Assembly: GCF_023611505.1 (NCBI RefSeq)
Contig: NZ_CP097843.1
Coordinates: 1,178,001 to 1,242,000, forward strand
Direction of reading: 5' to 3'
Length of the DNA stretch: 64,000 nt
From: Streptococcus oralis
GTDB taxonomy: Bacteria > Bacillota > Bacilli > Lactobacillales > Streptococcaceae
A program made the position numbers and the translations under genes. This document shows, piece after piece, positions 19,863 to 29,097 of the stretch. The notes under the pieces were generated by a model. The model had not been told where the DNA came from. It did no database searches and saw nothing but the letters and a program-made list of their open reading frames with translations. Each line of letters starts with the position of its first letter. The stretch's first letter is position 1.

Positions 19863-21518
19863 ATGTCATTTGACGGATTTTTTTTACACCACATGGTTGA
19901 GGAATTGCAAAGCGAGTTGGTCAATGGTCGCATTCAGAAGATCAATCAACCTTTTGAACAAGAGTTGGTCTTGCAAATCCGTAGCAATCGCCAAAGCCAT
20001 CGCCTGCTCCTCTCTGCTCATCCCGTTTTTGGACGCATTCAGCTGACCCAAACGACCTTTGAAAATCCAGCCCAACCTTCGACTTTTATCATGGTTTTGA
20101 GAAAGTATTTGCAGGGTGCTATGATTGAGTCGATTGAGCAAGTGGAAAATGACCGCATTGTGGAGATCACGGTTTCTAATAAAAACGAAATTGGGGATCA
20201 TATCCAGGCTACCCTGATTATCGAGATTATGGGCAAACACAGCAATATTCTCCTCGTAGATAAAAGTAGCCATAAAATCCTCGAAGTCATCAAACACGTT
20301 GGTTTTTCACAAAACAGCTACCGCACCTTGCTCCCAGGGTCAAGCTATATCGCTCCACCAAGCACGGAATCTCTCAATCCTTTTACTGTCAAGGATGAAA
20401 AGCTCTTTGAAATCCTTCAAACCCAAGAGCTAACAGCAAAAAATCTTCAAAGCCTCTTTCAAGGTCTAGGACGCGATACGGCAAACGAATTGGAAAGGCT
20501 CTTGGTCAGTGACAAACTATCCACTTTCCGAAACTTCTTCGATCAAGAAACCAAGCCCTACCTAACGGAGACTTCCTTCAGTCCAGTTCCTTTTACGAAT
20601 CGTGTAGGAGAGCCTTTTGCCAGTCTTTCTGATCTTCTGGATACCTACTACAAAGACAAGGCAGAGCGCGATCGCGTCAAACAGCAGGCCAGCGAACTCA
20701 TTCGCCGCGTTGAAAATGAGCTTCAGAAAAATCGCCACAAACTCAAAAAACAAGAAAAAGAATTACTGGCGACAGACAACGCTGAGGAGTTTCGCCAAAA
20801 GGGCGAATTACTGACAACCTTTCTCCACCAAGTTCCCAATGACCAAGATCAGGTTGTCTTGGATAACTACTACACGAATCAACCTGTTACCATCACGCTT
20901 GATAAGGCCCTGACTCCCAGTCAGAATGCCCAACGCTACTTTAAACGCTATCAGAAGCTCAAAGAAGCTGTTAAATACCTGACTGAGCTGATCGAAGAAA
21001 CCAAGGCTACCATTCTCTATCTAGAAAGCGTGGAGACCGTCCTCAACCAAGCTGGACTGGAAGAAATCGCTGAAATCCGTGAAGAATTAATCCAAACAGG
21101 CTTTATTAGAAGACGCCAACGTGAAAAAATCCAGAAACGCAAAAAACCAGAACAGTATCTGGCGAGCGATGGCAAAACCATTATCTATGTCGGTCGAAAC
21201 AATCTTCAAAACGAAGAATTGACCTTTAAAATGGCTCGCAAGGAAGAACTTTGGTTCCACGCCAAGGACATTCCAGGAAGCCACGTCGTCATCTCAGGCA
21301 ACATCAACCCTTCTGATGAAGTCAAGACGGACGCGGCGGAGCTAGCTGCCTACTTCTCCAAAGGGCGCTTATCGAACTTGGTTCAAGTGGATATGATTGA
21401 GGTTAAAAAACTCAACAAACCAACTGGTGGAAAACCAGGTTTTGTAACCTATACTGGACAAAAGACCCTCCGTGTTACACCAGACCCAAAAAAAATCGCA
21501 TCTATGAAAAAATCCTGA
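19863..21518 (+). CDS. pavA: PavA/FbpA-type fibronectin-binding protein (Rqc2/NEMF family)
   Basis: 551 residues. It has an N-terminal NFACT-N domain (MSFDGFFLHHMVEELQ...), a central coiled-coil region (about 270-330 and 350-400) and a C-terminal NFACT-R domain with ELWFHAKDIPGSHVVI. In streptococci it is a surface-associated adhesion and virulence factor; its family member RqcH in B. subtilis is a ribosome quality control factor adding C-terminal alanine tails. There is no signal peptide. The start at 19863 follows AAGGAGAGAACG; the longer frame adds nine residues. One of very few plus-strand genes here. Confidence 0.95.
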   Translation: MSFDGFFLHHMVEELQSELVNGRIQKINQPFEQELVLQIRSNRQSHRLLLSAHPVFGRIQLTQTTFENPAQPSTFIMVLRKYLQGAMIESIEQVENDRIVEITVSNKNEIGDHIQATLIIEIMGKHSNILLVDKSSHKILEVIKHVGFSQNSYRTLLPGSSYIAPPSTESLNPFTVKDEKLFEILQTQELTAKNLQSLFQGLGRDTANELERLLVSDKLSTFRNFFDQETKPYLTETSFSPVPFTNRVGEPFASLSDLLDTYYKDKAERDRVKQQASELIRRVENELQKNRHKLKKQEKELLATDNAEEFRQKGELLTTFLHQVPNDQDQVVLDNYYTNQPVTITLDKALTPSQNAQRYFKRYQKLKEAVKYLTELIEETKATILYLESVETVLNQAGLEEIAEIREELIQTGFIRRRQREKIQKRKKPEQYLASDGKTIIYVGRNNLQNEELTFKMARKEELWFHAKDIPGSHVVISGNINPSDEVKTDAAELAAYFSKGRLSNLVQVDMIEVKKLNKPTGGKPGFVTYTGQKTLRVTPDPKKIASMKKS

Positions 21519-21545
21519 TTTCACTTGAAATCAGGATTTCCTTCT
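21510..21545 (+). terminator. Terminator of pavA, overlapping its stop codon
   Basis: AAATCCTGATTTC - ACTT - GAAATCAGGATTT, a 13-bp perfect stem followed by CCTTCT. The pavA TGA lies inside the left arm. The U-tract is poor on the plus strand; on the minus strand the stem is followed by TTTTTCATAG. Confidence 0.7.
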
Positions 21546-21550
21546 ACATT

Positions 21551-21608
21551 TTACTCTACAATCAAGGTTTCCAAACCAACCTTCATCATATCGGTGAAGG
21601 TGTTTTGA
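21551..21608 (-). pseudogene. Remnant of a second deoD (3' end only)
   Basis: Read on the minus strand it encodes [18 protein letters not shown] and then stops, almost the same as the DeoD C-terminus at 22594 ([18 protein letters not shown]). About 51 of 56 bases match and most differences are synonymous. The rest of the gene is absent: upstream of the fragment the sequence is unrelated and followed by the sirtuin gene. The fragment and the intact deoD 3' end thus form imperfect direct repeats around the sirtuin gene. Confidence 0.8.
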
Positions 21609-21717
21609 TTTTCTCAGCCAGTTTTTAATAACTCTTAAAGAGCGAGATTGTGGTCAATAAATGAGATAGTTTTCTCTTTCAAGTAACAAGTTTTTGTTGC
21701 TATCTTCTAAAATTCTT

Positions 21718-22449
21718 TTATTGTCTCAATTTCGAAAAGACTTCCCCAATCTTGCCTTCAATGACCAATGTAGCTTGGCTATCTTGTGGAATACTGGTTT
21801 TATTGATAAGGACCAGATTTGTCCCAGAAAAATAGTTTACTAGGCTAGCTGCAGGATAAACAACCAAGGAAGTCCCACCAATAATCAGCAAGTCAGCTTG
21901 CCGAATAGCTTGTGCAGCTTGGCTAAAGACATTCATGTCAAGTGATTCTTCATACAAGGTCACGTCAGGTTTGACCACCTTGCCACAGTCTAAGCAGTGG
22001 GGAACCGGTCCCTCGAGGGCCAGAAAGGCAGTTAAGTCATAGAAACGTTGACAACCTAGGCAGTAATTCCGGTCCGCACTCCCATGCAATTTAAAGACTT
22101 TTTGGGAGCCAGCCATTTCATGAAGACTATCAATATTTTGTGTCACAACAGCCTTTAGCTTGCCAGTTTTTTCCAAAGCAGCTAGGTAGTGATGAGCTGC
22201 ATTAGGCTTGGCTTCTGGGTAAATCAGGTATTTTTTATAGAAGTCAAAAAAATCTTCTGGATAGCGCTCAAACATGGTCCGAGAAACGAGTTGCTCTGCC
22301 GTAAAATGACGGCCTAACTGATGACTATAAACACCATCTGAACTACGAAAATCTGGGATATTAGACTCGGTTGACACTCCTGCCCCTCCAAAGAAAACAA
22401 TCCGTTGGCTTTGATCTATCAAATCTTGTAATTGTTCAATTTTATCCAT
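21718..22449 (-). CDS. SIR2-family NAD-dependent protein deacylase
   Basis: 243 residues. Sirtuin removing acyl groups from lysines using NAD. Seen: GAGVSTESNIPDFRS (about 20-34), TQNIDSLHE with catalytic-site HGS, and a four-Cys zinc site (CLGC ... CLDC). This is an ordinary compact sirtuin without extra effector domains, so it is not a Thoeris/ThsA-type defence protein. ATG at 22449 is preferred to the GTG one codon earlier because AAGGAG is then 7 bases away. It is flanked by deoD and a deoD remnant, suggesting insertion or rearrangement. Confidence 0.93.
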   Translation of the reverse strand: MDKIEQLQDLIDQSQRIVFFGGAGVSTESNIPDFRSSDGVYSHQLGRHFTAEQLVSRTMFERYPEDFFDFYKKYLIYPEAKPNAAHHYLAALEKTGKLKAVVTQNIDSLHEMAGSQKVFKLHGSADRNYCLGCQRFYDLTAFLALEGPVPHCLDCGKVVKPDVTLYEESLDMNVFSQAAQAIRQADLLIIGGTSLVVYPAASLVNYFSGTNLVLINKTSIPQDSQATLVIEGKIGEVFSKLRQ

Positions 22450-22473
22450 CACATTTCTCCTTAAGCTGTGTTC

Positions 22474-22508
22474 TAAAAAAGTTGAAAATCAATAGTTGGA
22501 TTTTCAAC
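22474..22508 (-). terminator. Terminator after deoD
   Basis: GTTGAAAATC - loop - GATTTTCAAC, 10 perfect base pairs, followed on the minus strand by TTTTTTAGAAC. It lies about 85 bases past the deoD stop and just upstream of the sirtuin gene. Confidence 0.85.
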
Positions 22509-22593
22509 TCTTTCTTTATCATTGCTTAGATATTGAAAATAAATCACTTACAACAGTTCTTGTAACTAATGTAATTGAAAAGCTATTCTCTGA

Positions 22594-23304
22594 TTACTCT
22601 GCAATCAAGGTTTCTAAGCCGACCTTCATCATATCAGTGAAGGTGTTTTGGCGTTCTTCTGCAGTAGTGTCTTCATCTGGATTAACCAAGCTATCAGAAA
22701 TAGTCATGATTGCAAGAGCATCAACGTGGTGTTGGGCAGCGAGATAGTAAAGAGCTGCCGCTTCCATTTCTACAGCCTTAACTCCCCATTTACCAAGCTC
22801 GATGTTCTTTTCAAAGTAGTTTGAGTAAAAGACATCTGACGACAAAACGTTCCCAACGTGGGTAGTCATACCGAGATCTTTGGCGATATGGTAGGCCTTG
22901 TCTAGCAAATCAAAGCTAGCGATTTGTGGGAAATCATACTGTGGCCAGTCGTTGCGGATGATGTTTGAATTGGTTGCAGCTGCCTGCGCCAAGACCAATT
23001 CACGAACGTGAACATCCTCATTTAACGAACCCGCAGTTCCCACACGGATCAATTTCTTCACTCCGTAGTCCACAATCAACTCACGCGCATAAATCGAAAT
23101 AGATGGCATTCCCATCCCAGTTCCCATGACAGATACACGGTGGCCCTTGTAAGTACCAGTGTAACCAAACATGTTACGCACTTCGTTAAAACAAACAGCA
23201 TCTTCAAGGAAATTCTCCGCAATAAACTTGGCACGAAGAGGATCCCCAGGAAGAAGAATTTTATCAGCAATTTCACCCTGCTTAGCAGCAATATGGATAG
23301 ACAT
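22594..23304 (-). CDS. deoD: Purine nucleoside phosphorylase, DeoD type
   Basis: 236 residues, the hexameric trimeric-unit PNP class that accepts adenosine as well as 6-oxopurines. Signatures: [14 protein letters not shown] (about 18-31), [21 protein letters not shown] and VEMEAAALY. It releases purine base and (deoxy)ribose-1-phosphate for salvage. It has its own terminator and is preceded by a long structured repeat region, so it is probably expressed separately from the rpiA-deoB-punA operon. Confidence 0.96.
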   Translation of the reverse strand: MSIHIAAKQGEIADKILLPGDPLRAKFIAENFLEDAVCFNEVRNMFGYTGTYKGHRVSVMGTGMGMPSISIYARELIVDYGVKKLIRVGTAGSLNEDVHVRELVLAQAAATNSNIIRNDWPQYDFPQIASFDLLDKAYHIAKDLGMTTHVGNVLSSDVFYSNYFEKNIELGKWGVKAVEMEAAALYYLAAQHHVDALAIMTISDSLVNPDEDTTAEERQNTFTDMMKVGLETLIAE

Positions 23305-23319
23305 AATTTATGATACAAA

Positions 23320-23645
23320 GAGCGAGAAGAAAACGACTGAAAATTAGGAATCTGACGAGAAATCCTGATTTCTCAGTCAGATTATCTATTTTCCAAGTTT
23401 TCCGCTCGTGTCCAAATTAGAACACCTTGCTCTACCTTTCTTTATTGTATATTTAGGATAGCGACAGAAAACAAAGTAAAAATAGGAAACTGACGACGCA
23501 TCGTAGATGCTAGACAGTTTATCTTTTTTGCACAGTTCTCCGCCCGTATTCAGTTCAGCGAATACGGTTTACCCATCCTTTCTTTTATTGTTATGAAAAG
23601 TTTTCCGCTCGTGTTCAAATCAGAACATCTCGCTCTACCTTCCTT
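23320..23645 (-). repeat. Three tandem copies of a structured intergenic element upstream of deoD
   Basis: This holds most of the 454-base gap between deoD and the amidotransferase gene. Read on the minus strand, each unit (about 130 bases; the 5'-most, 23596-23645, is partial) has AGAGCGAG/AGAGCAAG, a short hairpin, then ACGAGCGGAAAACT (or ACGGGCGGAGAACT), AGATAA, a second longer hairpin and a T-rich segment ending TTTTCTnTCGC. The first hairpin is GTTC-GAAC-like in two units (plus 23408-23425, 23610-23628) but CGTATTC-GAATACG in the third (23545-23566). The second is AATCTGAC/GTCAGATT (23349-23383) in one unit and AAACTG/CAGTTT (23487-23520) in another. Stems are kept while sequences differ, as for RNA structure. 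From 23646 to 23758 I see only two small inverted repeats (around 23669-23692 and 23713-23741) and no gene. Confidence 0.7.
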
Positions 23646-23758
23646 TTTATATAAAGTTTAAAGAGGGGTAGTATTAAATACTTACTACACCTTTTGATTT
23701 CATAGTAAGATGATTCCAAGTTCTCTTCCAGAGCTGGAATCCTGCCTTTCTGTAGTTC

Positions 23759-24469
23759 CTAGTTTACCAACGAATCTAAAAATGCATACAGTTTTGCATT
23801 CATTTCAGAGTAATCGTTTCCACGTAATTCTTCTGGTGTCTGAACAAAAGATAACTTTTCACTTTGCTCTCTTAATTGCTCCTCACCATCCGCAGTGATT
23901 AAGAGTTCTACTGCTTCGGGATCAAATTCCAAATGAGCCTGAAAGGCATAATGTTTCGAACTGAAGCGAATAATCTGACGTGGACAACCTTGACTCGTCG
24001 CAAGAACAACAGCATCCTCTGTCAGCCCTGGCATATCACCGTGCCAGTGGCCGGTTTCTAAGGTTTCTCCGAACAAGCTGACATGAGGATCTGTTAGACC
24101 TTGCATCGTCAATGTCACAGGATAAACGCCTATCTCGCGCTCTGGACTATGTTCATACTTCGCACCATAGGCAACAGACAGGAGCTGCGCACCAAGACAG
24201 ACACCAACAATATAGATATCTGCAGCAATTGCTTCTTTCATAAAAGCAAGCTCAGCCTTAGGGTCATAGTATGGGAAGTTTTCTCTATCCTCATCAGGTG
24301 ATTGAGGGCCACCCATAACAATCAGAAAATCAATTCCGTCAATTGTTTCAGGAAGAGGTTCTTTTTCGTAAACCTTTGTTGATGTAATGTGATGCCCTCG
24401 TGCCAGAGCCCATTTTAGATAAGCGCCCGGAACTTCAAATGTTTCATGCAGTACAAAATGTACCTTCAT
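23759..24469 (-). CDS. Class I glutamine amidotransferase-like protein
   Basis: 236 residues. GATase1 fold with the nucleophile elbow IVGVCLGAQLLSVAYGA (Cys about residue 91) and the His region HYAFQAHLEF; FLIVMGGPQSPDED is the oxyanion region. Such stand-alone proteins resemble GMP-synthase glutaminase domains but their substrates are mostly unknown. The ATG overlaps the upstream ClC-channel stop (ATGA), so it is the last gene of the nucleoside-salvage operon. The start MKVHFVLHE was chosen because the longer frame adds 25 residues from inside the ClC gene. Confidence 0.88.
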   Translation of the reverse strand: MKVHFVLHETFEVPGAYLKWALARGHHITSTKVYEKEPLPETIDGIDFLIVMGGPQSPDEDRENFPYYDPKAELAFMKEAIAADIYIVGVCLGAQLLSVAYGAKYEHSPEREIGVYPVTLTMQGLTDPHVSLFGETLETGHWHGDMPGLTEDAVVLATSQGCPRQIIRFSSKHYAFQAHLEFDPEAVELLITADGEEQLREQSEKLSFVQTPEELRGNDYSEMNAKLYAFLDSLVN

Positions 24470-25701
24470 TGTTTCTTCTCCCATCTCTTTCGAATCACGT
24501 AAGACAAGCCTGCCGCTAGTACAAGCGGTATTGTCAAACTCCAATCCTGACCTGTAAATCCAAGGCTCAGGGCAATAGCCGTCAGAGGAGCTTGTAAGGT
24601 CGTCCCTAAAAAGACTGTTGCTCCTAGTAGCATTCCTAGAGCTGGATCCAGATGAATGCCAACTACTGTCAAAAGTAAAGTCACTAAATAGCCAGATCCA
24701 ATCCCCAAGGCAAATGATGGCGTCAAGGTTCCTCCATAGGCACCATTACGCAAGAGGAGATAAACTAGAAGCCCCTTCACTGCAAGAGTCAACGGAAGAT
24801 AGGGAATTGGCTGGCTAGACAACAAGGCTTGGGCTAGTACCTGGCCATTTCCCATAAAGATAGGGAAAAAGACTGCCAGGCTCCCCAGCACGAGAAAGGC
24901 TAGAGGAAGAGCCCAAAGAATTGTCCCATTCTTCCGTCGCTTGTGGCCCGCCCGTTTAGCTAAAAATCGGAAGCCCAGCGCAAGTGGAGTAACCAATGAA
25001 GCAATCAGAATCGCCTGCAAAAAACTGCTAGACGACCAAGAGACCGCAGATAGGTGATAAATAGCATCCTGACCAACAATGGGCTGAGCCACCCAGGTTG
25101 CCAGATAAGTACTAGCCAAAACCAGCAAAAAGTTCTGCCAACTATAGGTAAGTCCTAAGGTCTCAAAGACAAACAAACTACTAGCAAAGGGAACCTGATA
25201 GACCGCAGCTAGACCAGCTCCTGCTCCACAGGCAACCAACACCTTTCGTTCTTTGAGAGTTAGAGAGAATCCCTTCGACAAGCGACCAGCTAGAAGAGCC
25301 CCGACCTCACGTGGTGCTCCTTCTTTTCCGACCGATGCGCCTGCTCCGACAATCGCAACCTGCATACCTGCATGAAAGAGGTGGGCTAAGAGCGCTGGCT
25401 CCCTGTCTCCAGCTAATATAATTTGCTGACGAATAGACAAAATCTCATTGCGCCTTTGTAGGACATACCAGAAGCCAGCTGCCAAGACCCCTGTCACACA
25501 CAGAACGAGGAATCTACGGAGACCCCCAGCTTCTTGAAATTGCTGGAGCAAATCCGAACTAGTTTGGCCAAAGGCCAGCCAGTGCACACTTTCTAGTAAA
25601 TAATGGCAAGCAATTCCAACCAAACCCGTCCCTATTCCCAATGATAGAGTGGCTAGAAGTAGCCTCAGTCCGTAGGGCAGGCTTCGGAGTCGTGCTTTCA
25701 T
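24466..25701 (-). CDS. ClC-family chloride/proton channel or antiporter
   Basis: 411 residues with about ten hydrophobic segments. The ClC selectivity signatures are seen as GAGASVGKEGAPREVGALLA (GREGP-like) and GAGAGLAAVYQVPFAS, followed by FVFE. The filter loop differs from the canonical GREGP, so ion specificity (chloride versus fluoride) cannot be set from reading. No CBS domain is present. It begins four bases after the punA stop and overlaps the amidotransferase start. The 430-residue version would start inside punA and was rejected. Confidence 0.9.
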   Translation of the reverse strand: MKARLRSLPYGLRLLLATLSLGIGTGLVGIACHYLLESVHWLAFGQTSSDLLQQFQEAGGLRRFLVLCVTGVLAAGFWYVLQRRNEILSIRQQIILAGDREPALLAHLFHAGMQVAIVGAGASVGKEGAPREVGALLAGRLSKGFSLTLKERKVLVACGAGAGLAAVYQVPFASSLFVFETLGLTYSWQNFLLVLASTYLATWVAQPIVGQDAIYHLSAVSWSSSSFLQAILIASLVTPLALGFRFLAKRAGHKRRKNGTILWALPLAFLVLGSLAVFFPIFMGNGQVLAQALLSSQPIPYLPLTLAVKGLLVYLLLRNGAYGGTLTPSFALGIGSGYLVTLLLTVVGIHLDPALGMLLGATVFLGTTLQAPLTAIALSLGFTGQDWSLTIPLVLAAGLSYVIRKRWEKKQ

Positions 25702-25705
25702 AGGA

Positions 25706-26515
25706 TTAGAGTTCAGCAAGAATAGCTTTAACCAAACCTTTGAAGTCGCCTTTGACACGCTCAGTCACTTCTACAACTTCCTCGTGATTGAGTTCTTCTT
25801 GGAAGCCTGCAGCATGGTTAGTAATACATGAAATACCGAGAACTTTCAAACCTGAGTGGGCTGCCACAATAACTTCAGGAACAGTAGACATACCAACTGC
25901 ATCTGCTCCCAATGTCTTATAGGCACGAATTTCTGCTGGGGTTTCATAAGTCGGACCGGTTACACCGATATAGACACCTTCATCAAGCTTGATACCGAGT
26001 TTTTTAGCCACTTCATGGGCAGTAGCACGGTATTCTGGAGTGTAGGCTTTAGACATATCCGGAAAACGTGGACCAAAATCATCCAAGTTTTCACCCATCA
26101 ATGGGTTTTGCCCCGTCATATTGATATGGTCTGAGATAGCCATCAATGTACCAGGACCAAATCCAATACCGCCAGCTGCATTGGTTACAATGACACCTTC
26201 ACATCCGAGAACTTTCATCACACGAACTGGGAAAGTCACGACTTCCAGAGGATTTCCCTCGTAGAAATGGAAACGACCTTGAAGAGCCAAGACCTTTCGC
26301 CCTGCAAGTTCACCATATACCAATTTACCAGCGTGACCAACTACTGTAGAGCGGCCCCAGTTTGGAATCTCAGCATAGTCTACTACAACTGGATTTTCGA
26401 TTTCTTCTGCAAGTTCTCCAAGACCTGATCCAAGGATTAGACCAAACTCGGGAGCTTGGATTCCCTTTCCTTTCAAGAAAGCAGCTGTTTCCTTGATCTT
26501 ATCTAAAAATGTCAT
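25706..26515 (-). CDS. punA: Purine nucleoside phosphorylase I (inosine/guanosine type)
   Basis: 269 residues, trimeric PNP family. Signatures: GLILGSGLGELAEEI phosphate loop, GHAGKLVYGEL, LQGRFHFYEG, TNAAGGIGFGPGTLMAISDHIN and GMSTVPEVIVA. It splits inosine and guanosine to base and ribose-1-phosphate, which DeoB (two genes upstream) converts to ribose-5-phosphate. The ATG overlaps the DUF1697 stop by four bases. Confidence 0.97.
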   Translation of the reverse strand: MTFLDKIKETAAFLKGKGIQAPEFGLILGSGLGELAEEIENPVVVDYAEIPNWGRSTVVGHAGKLVYGELAGRKVLALQGRFHFYEGNPLEVVTFPVRVMKVLGCEGVIVTNAAGGIGFGPGTLMAISDHINMTGQNPLMGENLDDFGPRFPDMSKAYTPEYRATAHEVAKKLGIKLDEGVYIGVTGPTYETPAEIRAYKTLGADAVGMSTVPEVIVAAHSGLKVLGISCITNHAAGFQEELNHEEVVEVTERVKGDFKGLVKAILAEL

Positions 26516-27072
26516 TCTGTATCTCCTTTATTATTTTTTAGCATTTGACCGACTTTGTCAAAGGTTTTGGCATTGCGAATGGTGATGTTGCGATAAAAAG
26601 GCATCTTGAGCAAGTACTTATGATAGGCAGTTGCATAGTAGGATTCCTCAGAGAATTTCCCCCAGAAAATCCCAAGTCTTCCAAAATGAACCACTTCATC
26701 TTTCAGTTCTAAACTATTAACTGTCGCTATGACTTGATCCACATCCAAGCCCTCCGTGTAAAAGAGGACATCCTTTCGTTCCAAATCTTTGGTCCACCAA
26801 TCTGGCAGATTCTTCAGCTCTTCTTCATAATCTTCCTGACTCAGCAAAGAAAAGCTCTGAATAAATGGATAATGGACTGCAAAGAAAACCTCTAACTTTT
26901 CAACCAATCGGGCTTTGGGAACTATAGAAGTAAAGAAAATGTTGCCACTGTTGATGTAGGTTTCAACCTTTTCCAGTCCCAACTCTGTCAGTTCTTGACG
27001 AAGTTGCGCCATGACAACCTTATTTTTTCCACCAACATTAATGCCCCGAACAAGTAAAGCATATCGCGTCAT
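26512..27072 (-). CDS. DUF1697 family protein
   Basis: 186 residues. Recognised by its N-terminus YALLVRGINVGGKNKVVM, LRQELTELG and TYINSGNIFF, all typical of DUF1697 (ferredoxin-like fold, function unknown). It sits one base after deoB and overlaps punA, inside a nucleoside-salvage operon, but nothing in the sequence itself indicates a role there. Confidence 0.9.
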   Translation of the reverse strand: MTRYALLVRGINVGGKNKVVMAQLRQELTELGLEKVETYINSGNIFFTSIVPKARLVEKLEVFFAVHYPFIQSFSLLSQEDYEEELKNLPDWWTKDLERKDVLFYTEGLDVDQVIATVNSLELKDEVVHFGRLGIFWGKFSEESYYATAYHKYLLKMPFYRNITIRNAKTFDKVGQMLKNNKGDTE

Positions 27073-27073
27073 C

Positions 27074-28285
27074 TTATACCAATTTATCTAAGAAACTTTC
27101 CCCAATCATGGCAGTTTCAACACCAAAGTTATCCGCAACTGTTGCTGAGATATCTGCAAAATGTCCGACAGGAATGAGACCATTTCCTTTAAAGGAAGGG
27201 CTATAGGCCAACAATGGAATGTATTCACGAGTGTGGTCTGTTCCTGCATAGGTTGGGTCATTTCCATGGTCCGCAGTAATCAAGAGAAGGTCATTCTCCC
27301 TCATAGCAGCGATAATTTCAGGCAAGCGTTCATCAAACTCATGCAAGCAATCACGGTAACCATGAGCATTGCGGCGGTGGCCGTAAAGGGCATCAAAGTC
27401 CACCAAGTTTGTGAATGAGAATCCTTTTTCAAACTCAGCAAGGCCCATAGTCTTCAATAATGTATCAATTCCATGGCTATTTGACTTGTTGTGTCCCATG
27501 TCATGATTGATACCAGCGCCATTAAAGATATCGTTGATTTTACCAACAGCGTAAGTATCGATACCTGCTTCGTTCAATTTATCCAAAACGGTTGGTGCAA
27601 ATGGAGATACAGCCAAGTCACGACGGTTTGCTGTACGAGTGAAGTTACCTGGTTCACCAACATACGGACGAGCAATGATACGACCTAGAAGGGCAGGACG
27701 CTCAAGGGTAATTGAACGAGCGTATTCACAGATACGGTACAATTCATCCAAAGGAATGATGTCTTCGTGGGCAGCAATTTGCAAAACAGGGTCAGCTGAA
27801 GTATAGATAATCAACTCCCCAGTTTCCATTTGACGTGGTCCGAAATCATCGATAACAGCCGTACCTGAGTAAGGTTTGTTGGCTTCACGAATGACCTTAC
27901 GTCCTGAAAATTCTTCGATTTTTGTCAAAATTTCTTCTGGGAATCCGTTCCAGAAAGTATCGAAAGGCTCGGTAATGTTGAGTCCCATGATTTCCCAGTG
28001 ACCAGTCATGGTATCCTTACCAAGGGAAACTTCTTCCAATTTTGTTGCATAACCTGTTGGATTGCTTTCAGCTGGTACAGTCTTAAGCGGCGTTTCGCGA
28101 GGAATATTTCCTAGACCGATTTTAGCCATGTTTGGTACATTCAAACCAACGGTTTTTGAAATGTGTCCCAGTGTGTCAGAAGCTCCGTCTGGAACCCCTG
28201 CATTGACAAAGTTATTGGCATCTGGTGCAGCACCGATTCCCACAGAATCCAGTACCACCAAGTGAATCCGATTAAATTTTGACAT
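27074..28285 (-). CDS. deoB: Phosphopentomutase
   Basis: 403 residues, alkaline-phosphatase-fold metalloenzyme interconverting (deoxy)ribose-1- and -5-phosphate. Metal-binding signatures include [14 protein letters not shown] (about 9-22), [10 protein letters not shown] with the phosphorylated Thr (about 89-98), NSHGIDT, and [20 protein letters not shown]. It follows rpiA by 23 bases; together they route nucleoside sugars into the pentose phosphate pathway. Confidence 0.98.
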   Translation of the reverse strand: MSKFNRIHLVVLDSVGIGAAPDANNFVNAGVPDGASDTLGHISKTVGLNVPNMAKIGLGNIPRETPLKTVPAESNPTGYATKLEEVSLGKDTMTGHWEIMGLNITEPFDTFWNGFPEEILTKIEEFSGRKVIREANKPYSGTAVIDDFGPRQMETGELIIYTSADPVLQIAAHEDIIPLDELYRICEYARSITLERPALLGRIIARPYVGEPGNFTRTANRRDLAVSPFAPTVLDKLNEAGIDTYAVGKINDIFNGAGINHDMGHNKSNSHGIDTLLKTMGLAEFEKGFSFTNLVDFDALYGHRRNAHGYRDCLHEFDERLPEIIAAMRENDLLLITADHGNDPTYAGTDHTREYIPLLAYSPSFKGNGLIPVGHFADISATVADNFGVETAMIGESFLDKLV

Positions 28286-28308
28286 AGTGTGTCTCCTTAT
28301 TATTTTAG

Positions 28309-28992
28309 TTATCTTGCTTTTGTTGAAGTTAAAATCTGAACGCCATCTCGTCCAGCAACGATGACCTTATCCACCATTTGGTTGAACAAGCCATGCTCTA
28401 CGACACCAACGACATGATCCAATTCTTGCCCGAAGGTAATTGGATTTTCAATGACATCCAAGGCTAGGTCAATAATAAAATTCTGCATATCGGTCACAAA
28501 ACGTTGGCCGTCTTTTTCACGGAAACTTGGTTTGTAGCCAGCTCGCTCAAACCGACGAAAGACCTGTTCTGCGCCATACTGAACCACTTCTACTGGCAAT
28601 TTAAAAGCACCTAGTTTCTCTACCAGTTTGCTTTCATCCACCACCCAAATGTATTCTTTTGAGGGCGTTGCGACAACCTTCTCCATGAGAAGGGCACCAC
28701 CACCGCCTTTGATCCCGTTAAACTGGCTATCTACTTCATCCGCTCCATCGACTGTCACATCGACAAAGTCCACTTGATCAATCGACTTGAGCGGGATATT
28801 AAGACCTTCGGCCTGTTTACTGGTCACACTGGAAGTCGTCACAGCAGTAATCTGCAAACCTTCTTCCTTAATCCGACGACCGATTTCTTCTACGAAATAG
28901 TAGGCAGTAGAGCCCGTTCCAAGTCCGACTACCATGCCATCCTTGACAAACTCAGCAGCCTTGATACCTGCCATCTTTTTCAGATTCTCCAC
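28309..28992 (-). CDS. rpiA: Ribose-5-phosphate isomerase A
   Basis: 227 residues with a GTG start (MENLKKMAG), preceded by AATGGAGGTG. Interconverts ribose-5-phosphate and ribulose-5-phosphate. [35 protein letters not shown] and [11 protein letters not shown] are conserved family motifs. It is the first gene of rpiA-deoB-DUF1697-punA-clc-amidotransferase. Confidence 0.97.
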   Translation of the reverse strand: MENLKKMAGIKAAEFVKDGMVVGLGTGSTAYYFVEEIGRRIKEEGLQITAVTTSSVTSKQAEGLNIPLKSIDQVDFVDVTVDGADEVDSQFNGIKGGGGALLMEKVVATPSKEYIWVVDESKLVEKLGAFKLPVEVVQYGAEQVFRRFERAGYKPSFREKDGQRFVTDMQNFIIDLALDVIENPITFGQELDHVVGVVEHGLFNQMVDKVIVAGRDGVQILTSTKAR

Positions 28993-29021
28993 TTAAACAC
29001 CTCCATTAAAGAGCTATTTTT

Positions 29022-29030
29022 ATTATAACA
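29022..29030 (-). promoter_or_regulatory. Promoter of the rpiA operon (extended -10)
   Basis: TGTTATAAT is an extended -10 about 30 bases before the GTG; the -35 hexamer 17 bases upstream (ATGAAA) is poor. Confidence 0.7.
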
Positions 29031-29061
29031 TGTATCCGTTTTTATTTCATGAATACACTTG

Positions 29062-29092
29062 AAAAACCCGAACATTTTTATTTCGGGTTTTT
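29062..29092 (-). terminator. Terminator after the U32 peptidase gene
   Basis: AAAAACCCGAA pairs with TTCGGGTTTTT. The stem is symmetrical, so it has a T-run in either direction. Confidence 0.9.
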
Positions 29093-29097
29093 ATGTC

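Noticed and set aside
21718..22449. Sirtuin gene as a Thoeris or other SIR2 defence effector
   Set aside because: It is a single-domain deacylase with catalytic His and four zinc Cys; no TIR, SLOG or other defence partner is adjacent.
23320..23645. CRISPR array
   Set aside because: The copies are only three, ~130 bases long, contain internal hairpins and have no uniform spacers; no cas gene is near.
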